From the NCBI RefSeq assembly GCF_900129725.1, contig NZ_FQWQ01000003.1, forward strand, positions 340,686 through 404,685: a stretch of 64,000 nucleotides of DNA, written 5' to 3'. The DNA comes from Chryseolinea serpens. Lineage in GTDB: Bacteria > Bacteroidota > Bacteroidia > Cytophagales > Cyclobacteriaceae. Shown here one piece after another: positions 14,668 to 24,330 of this stretch. The notes under the pieces were generated by a model. That model saw nothing but the letters and a program-made list of their open reading frames with translations. It did not search any database and was not told the DNA's origin. Each line of letters begins with the position of its first letter. Position 1 is the first letter of the stretch. The position numbers and the translations under genes are program-made.

Positions 14668-17352
14668 TTATTTCAGTAGTTTTTTTGTGATGGTTTGTTT
14701 TCCGTTGGAAACTTTCAACACGTAGAGGCCGGCTTTTAAGGCGGTCACGTTGATGACAAATTTTCCATGGCCGTCGTCCTGGTGAACGACACGTCCGACG
14801 GCGTCGTATAAGTTCAGCTTCACGGGACTTCCCGAGGACAGTGCCTCGGCATCAACCACCAGTTGGTCGTGCATGGGATTTGGATAGACATTGACCGACC
14901 CTGCAGGATCTTCGATGCCGGTAACAATGAAGGTCCTTTCGGCCGAAGGTTGACTCTGGCAGTTATCGATGGTCACCACAACAGAATACGTTCCGGCGTC
15001 GTGTACCGTGAGCGTGCTCTGGGTCGCATTGCTTATCGGCTGGCCATCTTTAAACCATTGATTTCCGCCGGGACTGCTGGACGTGAGTACGGGCGCAGAA
15101 GGATCCGCGTCCGAAACCGAAACAATGGGTTGGGCTGGGTTGATGCAGAAAGTTTGTGAGGTGCGTGGAGCGGGAGCGAAGGTGGTGTTCCCAGGCTGAT
15201 CGGCAAACACGGTGACGGAGCCTGCCTTTAGCAATGTTGCCGTGCTGCCGACGATGGAGACTTTGTCGGATGTACTCGAAAAGACAACCGCCAATCCGGA
15301 AGTGGCCGTTGCCGATAAGGCGAAAGCCGGATCACCCCATGTTTTCGTCGACACAACGGGGAAGCTGATGCTTTGCGCGGTCTTCACGGTGAGTGTTTGC
15401 ATGACATTGGGCGCTGCCGTGTAATTCGCGTTGCCCGCCTGCAATGCCGTGAGCACAGTCGTCCCCGTGCCGTGAACCGTAACCGTATTGCCCGACACCG
15501 TGGCAACGGCACCGTTGCTGCTGGTGTAACTTACCGAAAGCCCCGACGATGCTGTGGCCTGTAGCGTGAAGTCCGGATCGCCCGGCACTTTTACCGGGAG
15601 CGCACCAAAGACGATGGTCTGATCACCTTTTAAGACGGTAAGCGTTTGTGATACGGGTGTTGCCGGATTGTAGATCGTGCTGCCCGGTTGGCTGGCCGTG
15701 ATGGTGGCCGTGCCGACGCCCGTCATCACCACGATATTTCCGGAAACTGTCGCCACCGATAGGTTGTCGCTCGCATAGGTCACGGTCAGTCCCGAGCTTG
15801 CTGTCGCGTTAAGATTAAAATCTCCATCGGATATTTTCTTGGAAGGCAAAGCATTGAACGTGATCGCCTGGTCTGATTTTCCTCCATTGCCGCCACCCAA
15901 CGTACCGTCAGCCTGTACGCGCTGGGCGTAGATGTCCAGCGTCGTGTTCGTCCGGTTGTCTATCCAGGTGACGATGGCGCCACGGGCACCATCGGGTATG
16001 AGCTTTGGATTTTGTTGTACGAAAGTGGTGTTGCTAATGGGCGCGCCACCCGACGCCCACAAGTTCTGGCCGCTGGCATCCAATCGCTGGGCAAAAATAT
16101 CTTTGAGGGCGCCAATGGGAGCTTGGCCCGTGTAATCCTCCCAGGCAATGATCGCCCCGCCGTCGCCGTCTGAAACGATTTGTGGATTTTCCCTGCCGGC
16201 GTTACCCAGCGCAACACCGGCGCTGGCCCATTGTTTTGCGCCATTACTATTGACGCGCTGGGTCACCAGGTAGCTTGCATAAGCATTATTGAATCCGCTT
16301 CCGCTTTGCCAGGCGATGATTGCACCACCAGCACCATCGCCCGTCACGACAGGCCGTGATTGCGTAGCGGGTGCAACGCCAATACCCATGCCGTTGCCTG
16401 TCCACAACATGTTGCCCGTAGCATTGATGCGTTGGCCGTAGATGTCCATGTTCAAAGCGTCGGCGTTGTCGGCATCGCGGTCGTCTTCCCAAACGATGAT
16501 GGCGCCGCCGCTGCCGTCGCTGGTCAACTGGGGATATTGCTGGTAGCGGTCATACACGGCAACGCCCACGCCATCCGTTTCCCAGACCTGACCGCCCGTA
16601 GCGTTGATGCGTTGGGCATAAACATCCACACCGGTAGTAGTAGTCTGCGTATTGCGATAATCGGTCCAGGCCAGAATAGCGCCACCGTTTTTGTCGGAGA
16701 TAATTTTTATGTCTTCCTGCCGGTAGTAGGCTTCCGTTACCGGATTGTTTTCGGGCCAGCTCAAGGATCCATTGGCCGTCACCCGTTGAATATAGACGTC
16801 CTTCGCAGCATCCATCTCCAGGCCGTCATCGATCCAGGCGATGAGCGCGCCCCCCTGGCCATCGGTCGTGATGACGGGGTTTGTTTGCCATCCTTCGGAA
16901 GCCGACACGAGTATGCCGCCGGCGGGCCATTGTGCCTGACCAAGTCCGTTCAATCGCTGGGCATAAATATCAAAATCATTTCCATTGCCCAGATCAACCC
17001 AGGTGATGATCACCCCGCCGCTGCCATCTTCCACCACGGCAGGCACAAAACTTTGCGAGGTGCTGACGGCAATGCCATCGATGGTCCATTTGATCAAGCC
17101 GTTGGCATCGATGCGTTGCGCATAGATTCTGCTTTCACCCCGGTAGTCCGTCCAGGCCATGATAGCGCCGCCACTGCCGTCGGAGGCGATGGCCACCTGG
17201 TCCTGGTTGAGCGGCGCGGTGCAGATGGCATTGTTGGCGTAGGCACTGGAAGACCACTGTGCCGCTGCGGGCGGTGATGAAAGAAAAATTCCGGTCAGGA
17301 TGAGCATGCCAAAGACAAGCTTCCTGCAAAAGGAGTTCATGTTATTTTTCAT
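14668..17352 (-). CDS. T9SS-exported protein with eight DGSGGAI-type repeats and Ig-like domains
   Basis: This 894-residue secreted protein begins with a signal peptide ending PAAAQ. Residues from about 35 to 490 hold eight repeats of the form DGSGGAIxAWxDxR, DIYAQRIxxxG, W, spaced about 50-60 residues. Eight units would suit an eight-bladed beta-propeller. Three bacterial Ig/MBG-like domains follow (for example ALPVKVPGDPDFTLQATASS), then an Ig-like segment (GNQWFKDGQPISNATQSTL) and a T9SS sorting domain (VYPNPMHDQLVVDAEA to the C-terminal TITKKLLK). It is probably surface-displayed or secreted. No enzymatic residues were recognised. It lies just upstream of the small lipocalin-like lipoprotein. 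Confidence 0.8.
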   Translation of the reverse strand: MKNNMNSFCRKLVFGMLILTGIFLSSPPAAAQWSSSAYANNAICTAPLNQDQVAIASDGSGGAIMAWTDYRGESRIYAQRIDANGLIKWTIDGIAVSTSQSFVPAVVEDGSGGVIITWVDLGNGNDFDIYAQRLNGLGQAQWPAGGILVSASEGWQTNPVITTDGQGGALIAWIDDGLEMDAAKDVYIQRVTANGSLSWPENNPVTEAYYRQEDIKIISDKNGGAILAWTDYRNTQTTTTGVDVYAQRINATGGQVWETDGVGVAVYDRYQQYPQLTSDGSGGAIIVWEDDRDADNADALNMDIYGQRINATGNMLWTGNGMGIGVAPATQSRPVVTGDGAGGAIIAWQSGSGFNNAYASYLVTQRVNSNGAKQWASAGVALGNAGRENPQIVSDGDGGAIIAWEDYTGQAPIGALKDIFAQRLDASGQNLWASGGAPISNTTFVQQNPKLIPDGARGAIVTWIDNRTNTTLDIYAQRVQADGTLGGGNGGKSDQAITFNALPSKKISDGDFNLNATASSGLTVTYASDNLSVATVSGNIVVMTGVGTATITASQPGSTIYNPATPVSQTLTVLKGDQTIVFGALPVKVPGDPDFTLQATASSGLSVSYTSSNGAVATVSGNTVTVHGTGTTVLTALQAGNANYTAAPNVMQTLTVKTAQSISFPVVSTKTWGDPAFALSATATSGLAVVFSSTSDKVSIVGSTATLLKAGSVTVFADQPGNTTFAPAPRTSQTFCINPAQPIVSVSDADPSAPVLTSSSPGGNQWFKDGQPISNATQSTLTVHDAGTYSVVVTIDNCQSQPSAERTFIVTGIEDPAGSVNVYPNPMHDQLVVDAEALSSGSPVKLNLYDAVGRVVHQDDGHGKFVINVTALKAGLYVLKVSNGKQTITKKLLK

Positions 17353-17375
17353 GGCATCGTTGGTTATGTTGATTT

Positions 17376-18842
17376 TTAGTTCGCCCTCACCAACCGGAAT
17401 TCTCCAGACACCGCATGTTCGATGGGCGACTGGCAGCTGATGCCAAACTCGGTTTTATCCTCATATAGTTTTCCAGAGAAAGAACCGCGCACATAACCCT
17501 CTTCATCCTTGGGGTCTTCGAGAAACGTTATCGAAGTCTCGCCGCACATGTACTCGGTATCGCAGTAATCATTTGGCATTGGGGTTCGCTTCGTGTAGCT
17601 CAGCAAATACCCGGTTTGCTGACCTATCGCAAACGACATATCGTCATCACCGTCGTTGTTGAAACACACCAGGGAGCGTGTGCCCTTTGTGGGGCTCTTC
17701 ACCGCGAGTGCAAACCCATCGATCAGATTGATGCTGCCCTCAACCCGCGTTCCCACGATCTCCAGAACGTCTTCATCCGACAGCCCGCTGTTCGCGATTG
17801 AGATGTCGTTGCCGTTGGGTGGGATTGTTCCATTGTATCCATATTGATAATACACATGTGTTTGTCCGTCGACGGTGACACTGAGATACAGATCACTGTC
17901 TACAACGGTGATGTTGGAGGTCAGCAAATACTTGAGCTTCCTCCCTTCCTTGTTGGATGCTTCCAGCTCCACCGACACGGCAACCGGATTCACAGAAGGT
18001 ATTTTGTCCGGCGCTGTGTAGGTGGCCGTGTTCTTGCTGGACTCCAGCTGACCGTTGCTGTTGGAAACCGGCGCTGCGCTTCCGTTCAGGGTCCACTCCT
18101 TCACTTTGAAGGTCATCATCCGCGACTCTACCGGCGGGATTCTGGTTAGCGGAACCAGGTCATCGCTTTCGGAGGTGATCGGGGCGAGGGGCACCAGTTC
18201 GTCTTCTTCATCGTTGGGCGAGAACCCGGTGATGATCAGCTGAATCGCGTCGCCCTTCATCACCTTTGTCGAAGCAGGGGTCAGCGACAGGTCGATGAAC
18301 TTGCCGGCTGCCCAGTCGCTGAAGTGCGTGGTCGCTACGGAAACTGTTTTTGCCGCGGCATTCACTTCGCTTTTTAGCAATGCGTTCCAGCTTCCGTCAT
18401 CGGCCTGCGTGATGATCCACAGGAAATCTTCCGGAATGCCCGTCAGCATTTCCGTGGTATAGGAGAATGTCAGCTTCACCGGCACGGCAAACGTGAGCCC
18501 CTCCGGCTGCAGCCGGTAGGCGGCGCCGACACCGAGCGGGCCTTCGTTGGTGATCGGTTGGATGGAAATGTTGGTGTTGGCCGATAACGCCCCGGCTGGG
18601 ACGGTCAACGTGAATTGACCATCCGAAGCCGAGAGACTTCCGCCTTGGGCGCCGATTAAAGCCGACGTTGGCTCACCGTTGGGTGTGCCTTCGCCGGTGA
18701 TGACAGGATCGTTGTGCTGGGGTGACGGAGACGGATTGTCGGCATCGCTGCAAGAGGCCAGCACCATCGCCAGGGTAAACATCCACGCGCAGCCTGTACG
18801 CAAACGAGGGGATGTTGAAGTTGAAACACGGAATGTTTTCAT
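17376..18842 (-). CDS. Lipoprotein with ZU5-like domain
   Basis: This 488-residue lipoprotein starts at 18842, giving a basic N-terminus and the lipobox MVLASC; upstream in-frame codons are ignored because they precede the signal peptide. Residues about 55-190 (LSASDGQFTLTVPAGALSANTNISIQPI, AVPVKLTFSY) resemble the ZU5-like/IPT-associated domains common in Bacteroidota lipoproteins. The C-terminal part is beta-rich, with Ig-like segments and paired cysteines (DYCDTEYMCGE). Function is unknown; a surface adhesive or structural role is possible. It is followed by the eight-repeat T9SS gene with a 23-bp gap, so the three minus-strand genes from 18842 to 14211 look like one operon of surface proteins. 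Confidence 0.65.
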   Translation of the reverse strand: MKTFRVSTSTSPRLRTGCAWMFTLAMVLASCSDADNPSPSPQHNDPVITGEGTPNGEPTSALIGAQGGSLSASDGQFTLTVPAGALSANTNISIQPITNEGPLGVGAAYRLQPEGLTFAVPVKLTFSYTTEMLTGIPEDFLWIITQADDGSWNALLKSEVNAAAKTVSVATTHFSDWAAGKFIDLSLTPASTKVMKGDAIQLIITGFSPNDEEDELVPLAPITSESDDLVPLTRIPPVESRMMTFKVKEWTLNGSAAPVSNSNGQLESSKNTATYTAPDKIPSVNPVAVSVELEASNKEGRKLKYLLTSNITVVDSDLYLSVTVDGQTHVYYQYGYNGTIPPNGNDISIANSGLSDEDVLEIVGTRVEGSINLIDGFALAVKSPTKGTRSLVCFNNDGDDDMSFAIGQQTGYLLSYTKRTPMPNDYCDTEYMCGETSITFLEDPKDEEGYVRGSFSGKLYEDKTEFGISCQSPIEHAVSGEFRLVRAN

Positions 18843-19025
18843 AAGAGGGTCTTTTTTGATGATGTAAAAGTGCGGCGTGCAAACAGAAGATATGATCCTG
18901 TAAAAACAGGATATTTCAACGGCGTCGAAAAAATCATGGAAAAAGAGGAGAGGAAGGCGCGGCATGCAGCCGTTTATTTGTATTGTAGATGGTTAGAATT
19001 TAAATTCAGGGAAAAGACCCACCCT

Positions 19026-21050
19026 ATGCCTATTCACCCCCAACCGAGCCAACGGCTTTTGAACGTCAGTTCTTTTATCGCAGTAGCGTGCGTCATGACC
19101 TTCCTGCACATTTGTGCATCGGCACAGATCCCCTCCTCCGCGCAAAAGGAACTGATCGACAGCTTGGAAAATAAAATCAAGATCGAAAAAAATGATACTG
19201 TAAAAGTGAGGCTCCATTTTCAGATCGCGAACAAGCTGCGCACGGCCGATACCACAGGGGCCTGGCGTCATCAGCGTGAGATCGTGCGCCTGGCTACGGA
19301 AAAGGAGAACGACTATTTCCGCGGAGAGTCGTATTTGCTGGCAGCTACCCTGCAACTCGCGAATCACCCGGTGGAAGGCATTGCCAACTTCGAAAATGCA
19401 ATCCGGATCTTTGTGAAGTACCCTGGAAATCGCCGGGCGAATCTCGCGTTAGGCATCGCGTATATCAACCTCGGACTGCTCCACTATCAACACAACGACT
19501 ATGAGACGGCCATCGAAAATTACCTGAAGGCCGAAGACATTTATCTGAAGACCGATCCCCATCACAGCGACCTGGGCGTGTTGTACAGCAATCTTTCCAT
19601 CGCCTACGGAACCATCAATAAGTACGGGGAAGGACTGAAGTTTAGCAAAAAAGGACTTGACTTTGCGCGTAGAGGCAACGACAAGTCCAGCCGCATGGGC
19701 GCCCTGTATGCTTACGGGGGAAACCTGGTAACAGCAAAGAAAGGAGACGAAGGATTGATCTTCCTCGACTCTGCTAAAATGATGGCTACGGAAATGAATA
19801 ATCCGAACTACCTCTACGGCAGCGATTTCATGAAGGCCATGTACTACTATAACACCAAGCAGTACGACGAGGCCATCAAGTATTACACCGCATGCCTGAA
19901 CTTTGCCAAGAAATATAATTCCAGTCCCGACATCGGCAACAACTATCTGAACATCTCGGCGTGTGAAGCCGAACTAAAGAAACCACGGCAGGCAGCCGCA
20001 CACCTCGATTCTTCCGCCAAATACCTCGACTATTCCATCTTGTCGGTATCCAAGCAGAATTATTTTGAGAACTATGCCGAAGTGTATAAGCAGCTGGGCA
20101 ATTTCACAAAGGCGTTTGCGTACAAGGACTCGGTGGGGGCCATCAAAGATTCACTTTACAAAGCCGATAACATTAAACAGTTGGAGTTCCGGCAGGCGCG
20201 CTATAACTACGAGAAGCGGCAAACCGAAATCGAACAACTGGAAATTGGGAGGCGGCTGCAGGAAGCAACGATCAAACAAAAAAATATTCTCAACTACCTG
20301 CTGATCGGTGGCACCGGCGCGTTGCTGCTCATTCTGTTCCTGTCGTACCGCACCTATAGTCAAAAACAAAAGCTCCAGTTGCAGCGTATCTCCGAACTTG
20401 AAATTGAAAAAAAACTTGCCGCCACCGAAGCGGTGCTGAAAGGCGAAGAGCAGGAGCGCACCCGCCTGGCAAAAGACCTGCACGATGGCCTGGGTGGCAT
20501 GCTGTCGGGCATTAAATATGGACTGAATACTATGAAAGGAAACCTGATCATGACGCCTGAGAACGCGCAGGCCTTCGAACGCAGCGTGGATATGCTGGAC
20601 AGTTCCATACGCGAGATGCGTCGCGTGGCGCACAACATGATGCCGGAAGCGCTGGTGAAATTCGGCCTGGACACCGCCCTGCGGGACTATTGCAATGACA
20701 TCCACCAAAGCGGTGCCCTTCAAATCAATTACCAATCCCTCGGCCTGGAGAATGCCCCCATCGACCAGACGACGGCGATCACCATCTATCGCGTCATCCA
20801 GGAGCTGGTGACGAATATTGTGAAACATGCCGGAGCACAATCGGCCATCGTGCAGGTGACCCGGAATGATGGCGCGTTATCCGTTACCGTGGAGGATGAC
20901 GGAAAAGGATTTGACACCACCATCCTTCGAAGGTCCAACGGCATCGGCTGGACAAACATTCAGAACCGGGTGGAATTCCTCAAAGGCAAACTCGATGTAA
21001 ATTCTCAACCCGGAAAAGGGACGTCTGTACTCATTGAACTGACCGTGTAA
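19026..21050 (+). CDS. TPR-containing NarL-family sensor histidine kinase
   Basis: This 674-residue membrane kinase starts at 19026, which places a signal peptide (LLNVSSFIAVACVMTFLHICASAQ) at the N-terminus. The periplasmic part, residues about 45-400, contains tetratricopeptide repeats. One transmembrane helix (NYLLIGGTGALLLILFLSY) precedes a coiled coil and a HisKA_3 domain, with LAKDLHDGLGGMLSG carrying the phospho-acceptor His486. The HATPase_c domain follows (IVKHAGAQ, VEDDGKGFD, GIGWTNIQNRVEFLKG). Its stop overlaps the start of the cognate response regulator (TAATG). The signal sensed by the TPR domain is unknown. Confidence 0.88.
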   Translation: MPIHPQPSQRLLNVSSFIAVACVMTFLHICASAQIPSSAQKELIDSLENKIKIEKNDTVKVRLHFQIANKLRTADTTGAWRHQREIVRLATEKENDYFRGESYLLAATLQLANHPVEGIANFENAIRIFVKYPGNRRANLALGIAYINLGLLHYQHNDYETAIENYLKAEDIYLKTDPHHSDLGVLYSNLSIAYGTINKYGEGLKFSKKGLDFARRGNDKSSRMGALYAYGGNLVTAKKGDEGLIFLDSAKMMATEMNNPNYLYGSDFMKAMYYYNTKQYDEAIKYYTACLNFAKKYNSSPDIGNNYLNISACEAELKKPRQAAAHLDSSAKYLDYSILSVSKQNYFENYAEVYKQLGNFTKAFAYKDSVGAIKDSLYKADNIKQLEFRQARYNYEKRQTEIEQLEIGRRLQEATIKQKNILNYLLIGGTGALLLILFLSYRTYSQKQKLQLQRISELEIEKKLAATEAVLKGEEQERTRLAKDLHDGLGGMLSGIKYGLNTMKGNLIMTPENAQAFERSVDMLDSSIREMRRVAHNMMPEALVKFGLDTALRDYCNDIHQSGALQINYQSLGLENAPIDQTTAITIYRVIQELVTNIVKHAGAQSAIVQVTRNDGALSVTVEDDGKGFDTTILRRSNGIGWTNIQNRVEFLKGKLDVNSQPGKGTSVLIELTV

Positions 21051-21667
21051 TGGCAACTTCCATTTTTATTGTCGACGATCACTACATGGTGATTGAAGGC
21101 ATTCGCTCCCTGCTTCAACCCGAAAAGAAGATCGAATGGATGGGGCACGCCATGACCGCGGCATCGTGCCTGGCTTTTCTGCAACAAGAACAGCCGGACG
21201 TCATCCTGATGGACGTCAACCTCCCGGATAAAAGCGGCATCGAGCTGTGCCGGGAGGTGAAAGAAAAGTACCCTCGTATTTCAATCATCGGACTGAGTTC
21301 GTTTAATCAGCAAAGCTTCATCCAGAAAATGCTGGAGCACGGAGCTTCGGGCTACGTGCTGAAGAATGCAACGCGCGAAGAGATCATAGAAGCCATTGAG
21401 GCCGTGACTGAAGGCCGCAAGTTTTTGAGCTACGAAGCCGCCATGACCGTAAAGAAGAATGAGGACTCGAAAATGCCGATCCTGACACGGCGGGAAAAGG
21501 AAGTACTCACCCTGATCGCGGAAGGCCTGACCAATCACGAGGTAGCGGATAAACTCTTTATCAGCACCACTACCGTCGATACGCATCGCAAAAACCTGTT
21601 GGAGAAATTCGGCGTGAACAACACGGCCGTGCTGATCAGGTTGGCGGCGAAGTATCAGTTTATTTAA
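21050..21667 (+). CDS. NarL/FixJ-family response regulator
   Basis: This 205-residue regulator has a receiver domain with acidic pocket DD at residues 9-10, the phospho-acceptor Asp55 in ILMDVNLP, and Lys in VLKNA. A C-terminal LuxR-type HTH follows (LTRREKEVLTLIAEGLTNHEVADKL, then STTTVDTHRKNLLEKFGV). It is translationally coupled to the upstream TPR sensor kinase and is its likely partner. No target genes can be named from the sequence. Confidence 0.93.
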   Translation: MATSIFIVDDHYMVIEGIRSLLQPEKKIEWMGHAMTAASCLAFLQQEQPDVILMDVNLPDKSGIELCREVKEKYPRISIIGLSSFNQQSFIQKMLEHGASGYVLKNATREEIIEAIEAVTEGRKFLSYEAAMTVKKNEDSKMPILTRREKEVLTLIAEGLTNHEVADKLFISTTTVDTHRKNLLEKFGVNNTAVLIRLAAKYQFI

Positions 21668-21731
21668 AGGTCATTGTCTCCGGATCTACGGGTTGATTTT
21701 AACGCTGCCGGACTTACCGTACACGTTTTTG

Positions 21732-22187
21732 CTACTCTACTTTTATGATCGTTGCTTGCCGTGCTATCAGACTCCAACTGTTATTGCCATACTGCCACAC
21801 ATGGGTAAACCTTCTGGTCACAACTTTGCCTGCATTGATCTGCTTGCCTTGTGGTTTGATCACTTCTCCGCCCATGACGATGGCGACGTTATCATTGAAT
21901 GCGATTTTCTCAATGTTTCTTTCAAAGGATAGATAATGAAGGTCGCCCGATCTAAAATGCGCTTTCGTCCCCTCAACGGTACCCACCACATTGGCCGGCG
22001 TGTTGACGATCATTTTTGGTGACCAGATTTTGTCAAACAGTGGGAGGGAGTCACCTTTCAATACCGATTCCCTCTCGAGTTTTTCCAGTCGTCTTATCTC
22101 AGGTTCCCGGGGGTCTTGCGCGGATGCAACAGGAGGAACTCCCGTCACACAGCATAAAAGCGCAAGTAACTGAATGAAGCGTTTCAT
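21732..22187 (-). CDS. Secreted NTF2-like protein (DUF4440-type)
   Basis: This 151-residue protein has a signal peptide (MKRFIQLLALLCCVTGVPPVASAQ) and an NTF2-like/DUF4440-type cone fold: EIRRLEKLERESVLKGD, WSPKMIVNTPANVV, then FTHVWQYGNNSWSLIARQATII. Such domains bind small ligands or act as unassigned enzymes in the periplasm. It is transcribed convergently with the response regulator at 21667. The fold is likely; the function is unknown. Confidence 0.75.
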   Translation of the reverse strand: MKRFIQLLALLCCVTGVPPVASAQDPREPEIRRLEKLERESVLKGDSLPLFDKIWSPKMIVNTPANVVGTVEGTKAHFRSGDLHYLSFERNIEKIAFNDNVAIVMGGEVIKPQGKQINAGKVVTRRFTHVWQYGNNSWSLIARQATIIKVE

Positions 22188-22447
22188 ATTTTATGGTTTA
22201 AGGTTTGTGTATGCGACCCTAAAGCTGGTCATGTCTGAATATACGCATTACTGGATCGGGCGTCAAGAAAAAAGACGCTCAAGATTTTGTTAAGCGCTTT
22301 TACTTTACCCAGGTTGGGCTGGGCAGGCCAGTTGTGAGTTGAATACAGCCCTTACTTGTTTTTCGCATTCAGCCACTATGATTGTCGCATTCACACTGCA
22401 ACAGCATCGGATGGGTTGTCGAGATTTGTCATAAAACAGAGAATAAC

Positions 22448-23041
22448 ATGAGAAAGATAATGGTTTTGTCAATGATCTCGCTGGATGGAGTGATGCAGGC
22501 ACCGGGTGGACCGAAGGAAGATACATCAGGCCGATTCCAATATGGCGGCTGGACTGCACCCTATGGTGACGAAGCTTATGCCACGGCCGTGAAAAAAGAG
22601 CTGCAACCTGCAGACTATCTTTTGGGTAGGAAAACATTTAAAATCTGGGAGAACTACTGGCCCAAACATGCTGACTTTTGGCCAGGCATCAATGAAGGGA
22701 CAAAATACGTCCTGTCCAAGACGGTGAAAAAGTCAGATTGGAAGAAGTCAATTTTCCTCAAGGGTTTGGCGGATATCAAAAAGCTCAGGAATTCAAACGG
22801 GTCCGACATTCAGGTCTGGGGCAGCAGCGAGCTTATTCAGCTGCTACTCAAGAACGATCTGGTAGACGAACTCTGTCTCAAAATTCACCCGTTGATCCTC
22901 GGCAAGGGGAAAAAGTTGTTTGCCAATGGCGCAGTTCCGGCGGCATTTACACTAACGGAGAGTTCGGTCACCTCAAAAGGAGTGATCTTGGCCAACTACA
23001 AGCGAGCCGGAAAAGTCAAGACCGGTAAGGTTGGGGCTTGA
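22448..23041 (+). CDS. Dihydrofolate reductase-family protein (RibD C-terminal-like)
   Basis: This 197-residue protein belongs to the bacterial DHFR-like/RibD_C family: MVLSMISLDGVMQAPGG at the N-terminus, LLGRKTFKIWENYW for nucleotide binding, IQVWGSSELIQLLL, and LCLKIHPLILGKGKKLF. The start MRKIMVLS at 22448 fits the family; upstream in-frame sequence reads as non-coding. Members are NADPH-dependent reductases with unassigned substrates and are not the housekeeping folA. It stands alone, convergent with the TPR/DUF4919 gene. Confidence 0.85.
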   Translation: MRKIMVLSMISLDGVMQAPGGPKEDTSGRFQYGGWTAPYGDEAYATAVKKELQPADYLLGRKTFKIWENYWPKHADFWPGINEGTKYVLSKTVKKSDWKKSIFLKGLADIKKLRNSNGSDIQVWGSSELIQLLLKNDLVDELCLKIHPLILGKGKKLFANGAVPAAFTLTESSVTSKGVILANYKRAGKVKTGKVGA

Positions 23042-23084
23042 CCAGAAGTAAATGAGACGAAATTTTCGGGAAGGTTTGGGCTGA

Positions 23085-24182
23085 TTATTTCTTAAACGCT
23101 TCGCTCATCTTTTTAAAAAGCAGCCTTACGTCGAAATAAAGTTCACCTTTCTTTTCATCGCGGTCCATAATGCTGAGCTTGTCCGCATATCCCCCGTTAC
23201 AGGTCAGCAAAGCTTGCGATCCGGTGCTGTAAAGTCCGAGGTAGTTAATGAGTGCGTACTCTTCGGTGGTGGTGAGGGTTACATAAGGCTTGTCACAGGT
23301 TCCATCGCCGGTGAAGATCATGGCTTCGTACAGTCTCTGGACACGGCGCTGGTAGCGATCGGCAATTTCATTTTCTCCCTTGCGCCGGTGGGCGTACATC
23401 AATTCGCGATACATCGAAGCGCTTACCGGGTTTTCCTTCAACAATTCCTGCTCGTGCTCCAGCGTCTTGTCGTAGTTGCCATCTTTGTTGTTCTTATAAA
23501 GATCACCCGACAGATCTGAATACGGACTATAGGTCTCTGTCTTCGCATACCCCAGACAAAGAAGATAGGTCTCCCATTCATTGATCAGGTCGTCTTCCAA
23601 AAATCGTTTAAGCAGCTTTTCATAGGCATACGGGCTTTCCGCATTCAGGGTAAGGGCCTGTAATGAATCGAAGTTGGAGATCACGGAATATTTGATGCCG
23701 TGGTCGACCTTTCTGTGGTCCGATCTGCCGATGCTCCGAAGGCGTGCGGTTTCCTGGATCTGCTCGACCTTTTTTGTCAGGTCGTCCACCTTGCCCTGCA
23801 GTTTTTTATTGTCCGGTTCCAGCTTTAGTGCGCGCTCATACAGGGCCAGGGAGGTCCTCATGTCTTCATGCACCCGGAGCAGGTAGTCGGCGAAGTCGGA
23901 CCAGATGGCGGCGTTGGTAGAATCGATCTTCAAGGCCTTGTCGTAATATCGCCATGCCTCCTGAGCCTCCGCGAAATCGAATGCCCCGACAATATTGGCG
24001 TGCCGCCAATGTGGCGCAGCACTGTTGGGGTTTTCTTTTAGGTCTTTTTCATACCGTTTATTTTCGGCTTTCGATTTTTTGTCGTTCTTTTTATAGTTGT
24101 CTTTTTGCGAAAAACCGTCAATGGTAATGAGCAGGCCAAACAAGATGATCGAAGCAGCGGTCAATCGGCGGAGGAGGAGCAT
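23085..24182 (-). CDS. TPR / DUF4919-like secreted protein
   Basis: This 365-residue protein starts at 24182 with a signal peptide (MLLLRRLTAASIILFGLLIT). TPR-like helices follow (YYDKALKIDSTNAAIWSDFA, ALYERALKLEPDNKKL). The C-terminal half matches the DUF4919 pattern from memory: YLLCLGYAKTETYSPYSDL, a helical pair, GDGTCDKPYVTLTTTEEYAL and NYLGLYSTGSQALL, ending in a YFDVRLLFKKM strand. DUF4919 is a Bacteroidota family of unknown function. It is located in the periplasm or outside the cell. Confidence 0.7.
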   Translation of the reverse strand: MLLLRRLTAASIILFGLLITIDGFSQKDNYKKNDKKSKAENKRYEKDLKENPNSAAPHWRHANIVGAFDFAEAQEAWRYYDKALKIDSTNAAIWSDFADYLLRVHEDMRTSLALYERALKLEPDNKKLQGKVDDLTKKVEQIQETARLRSIGRSDHRKVDHGIKYSVISNFDSLQALTLNAESPYAYEKLLKRFLEDDLINEWETYLLCLGYAKTETYSPYSDLSGDLYKNNKDGNYDKTLEHEQELLKENPVSASMYRELMYAHRRKGENEIADRYQRRVQRLYEAMIFTGDGTCDKPYVTLTTTEEYALINYLGLYSTGSQALLTCNGGYADKLSIMDRDEKKGELYFDVRLLFKKMSEAFKK

Positions 24183-24330
24183 AGAACGGGGGTTAAGGTT
24201 GTTTAAAATACGAGTTTGTATCAAATTTATTATGCAACGTTGTTGAAAAAAAATCAAGTTTGTGTTCGATCGAAAGAACAATTATATAGCCAAGTTACTG
24301 TGGCGGGCCGCCGTTGTCAATGATCTTTAT

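Noticed and set aside
16360..17277. A 305-codon plus-strand open frame
   Set aside because: It is antisense to the eight-repeat T9SS gene. Its length comes from the repeated, GC-biased codons of the real gene, and it has no motif or ribosome site.
14700..17300. Regular repeats that could suggest a CRISPR-like or satellite array
   Set aside because: The periodicity is in the protein (about 50-60 residues) with diverged DNA, and the unit is coding. No short identical direct repeats with spacers were seen anywhere in the window.
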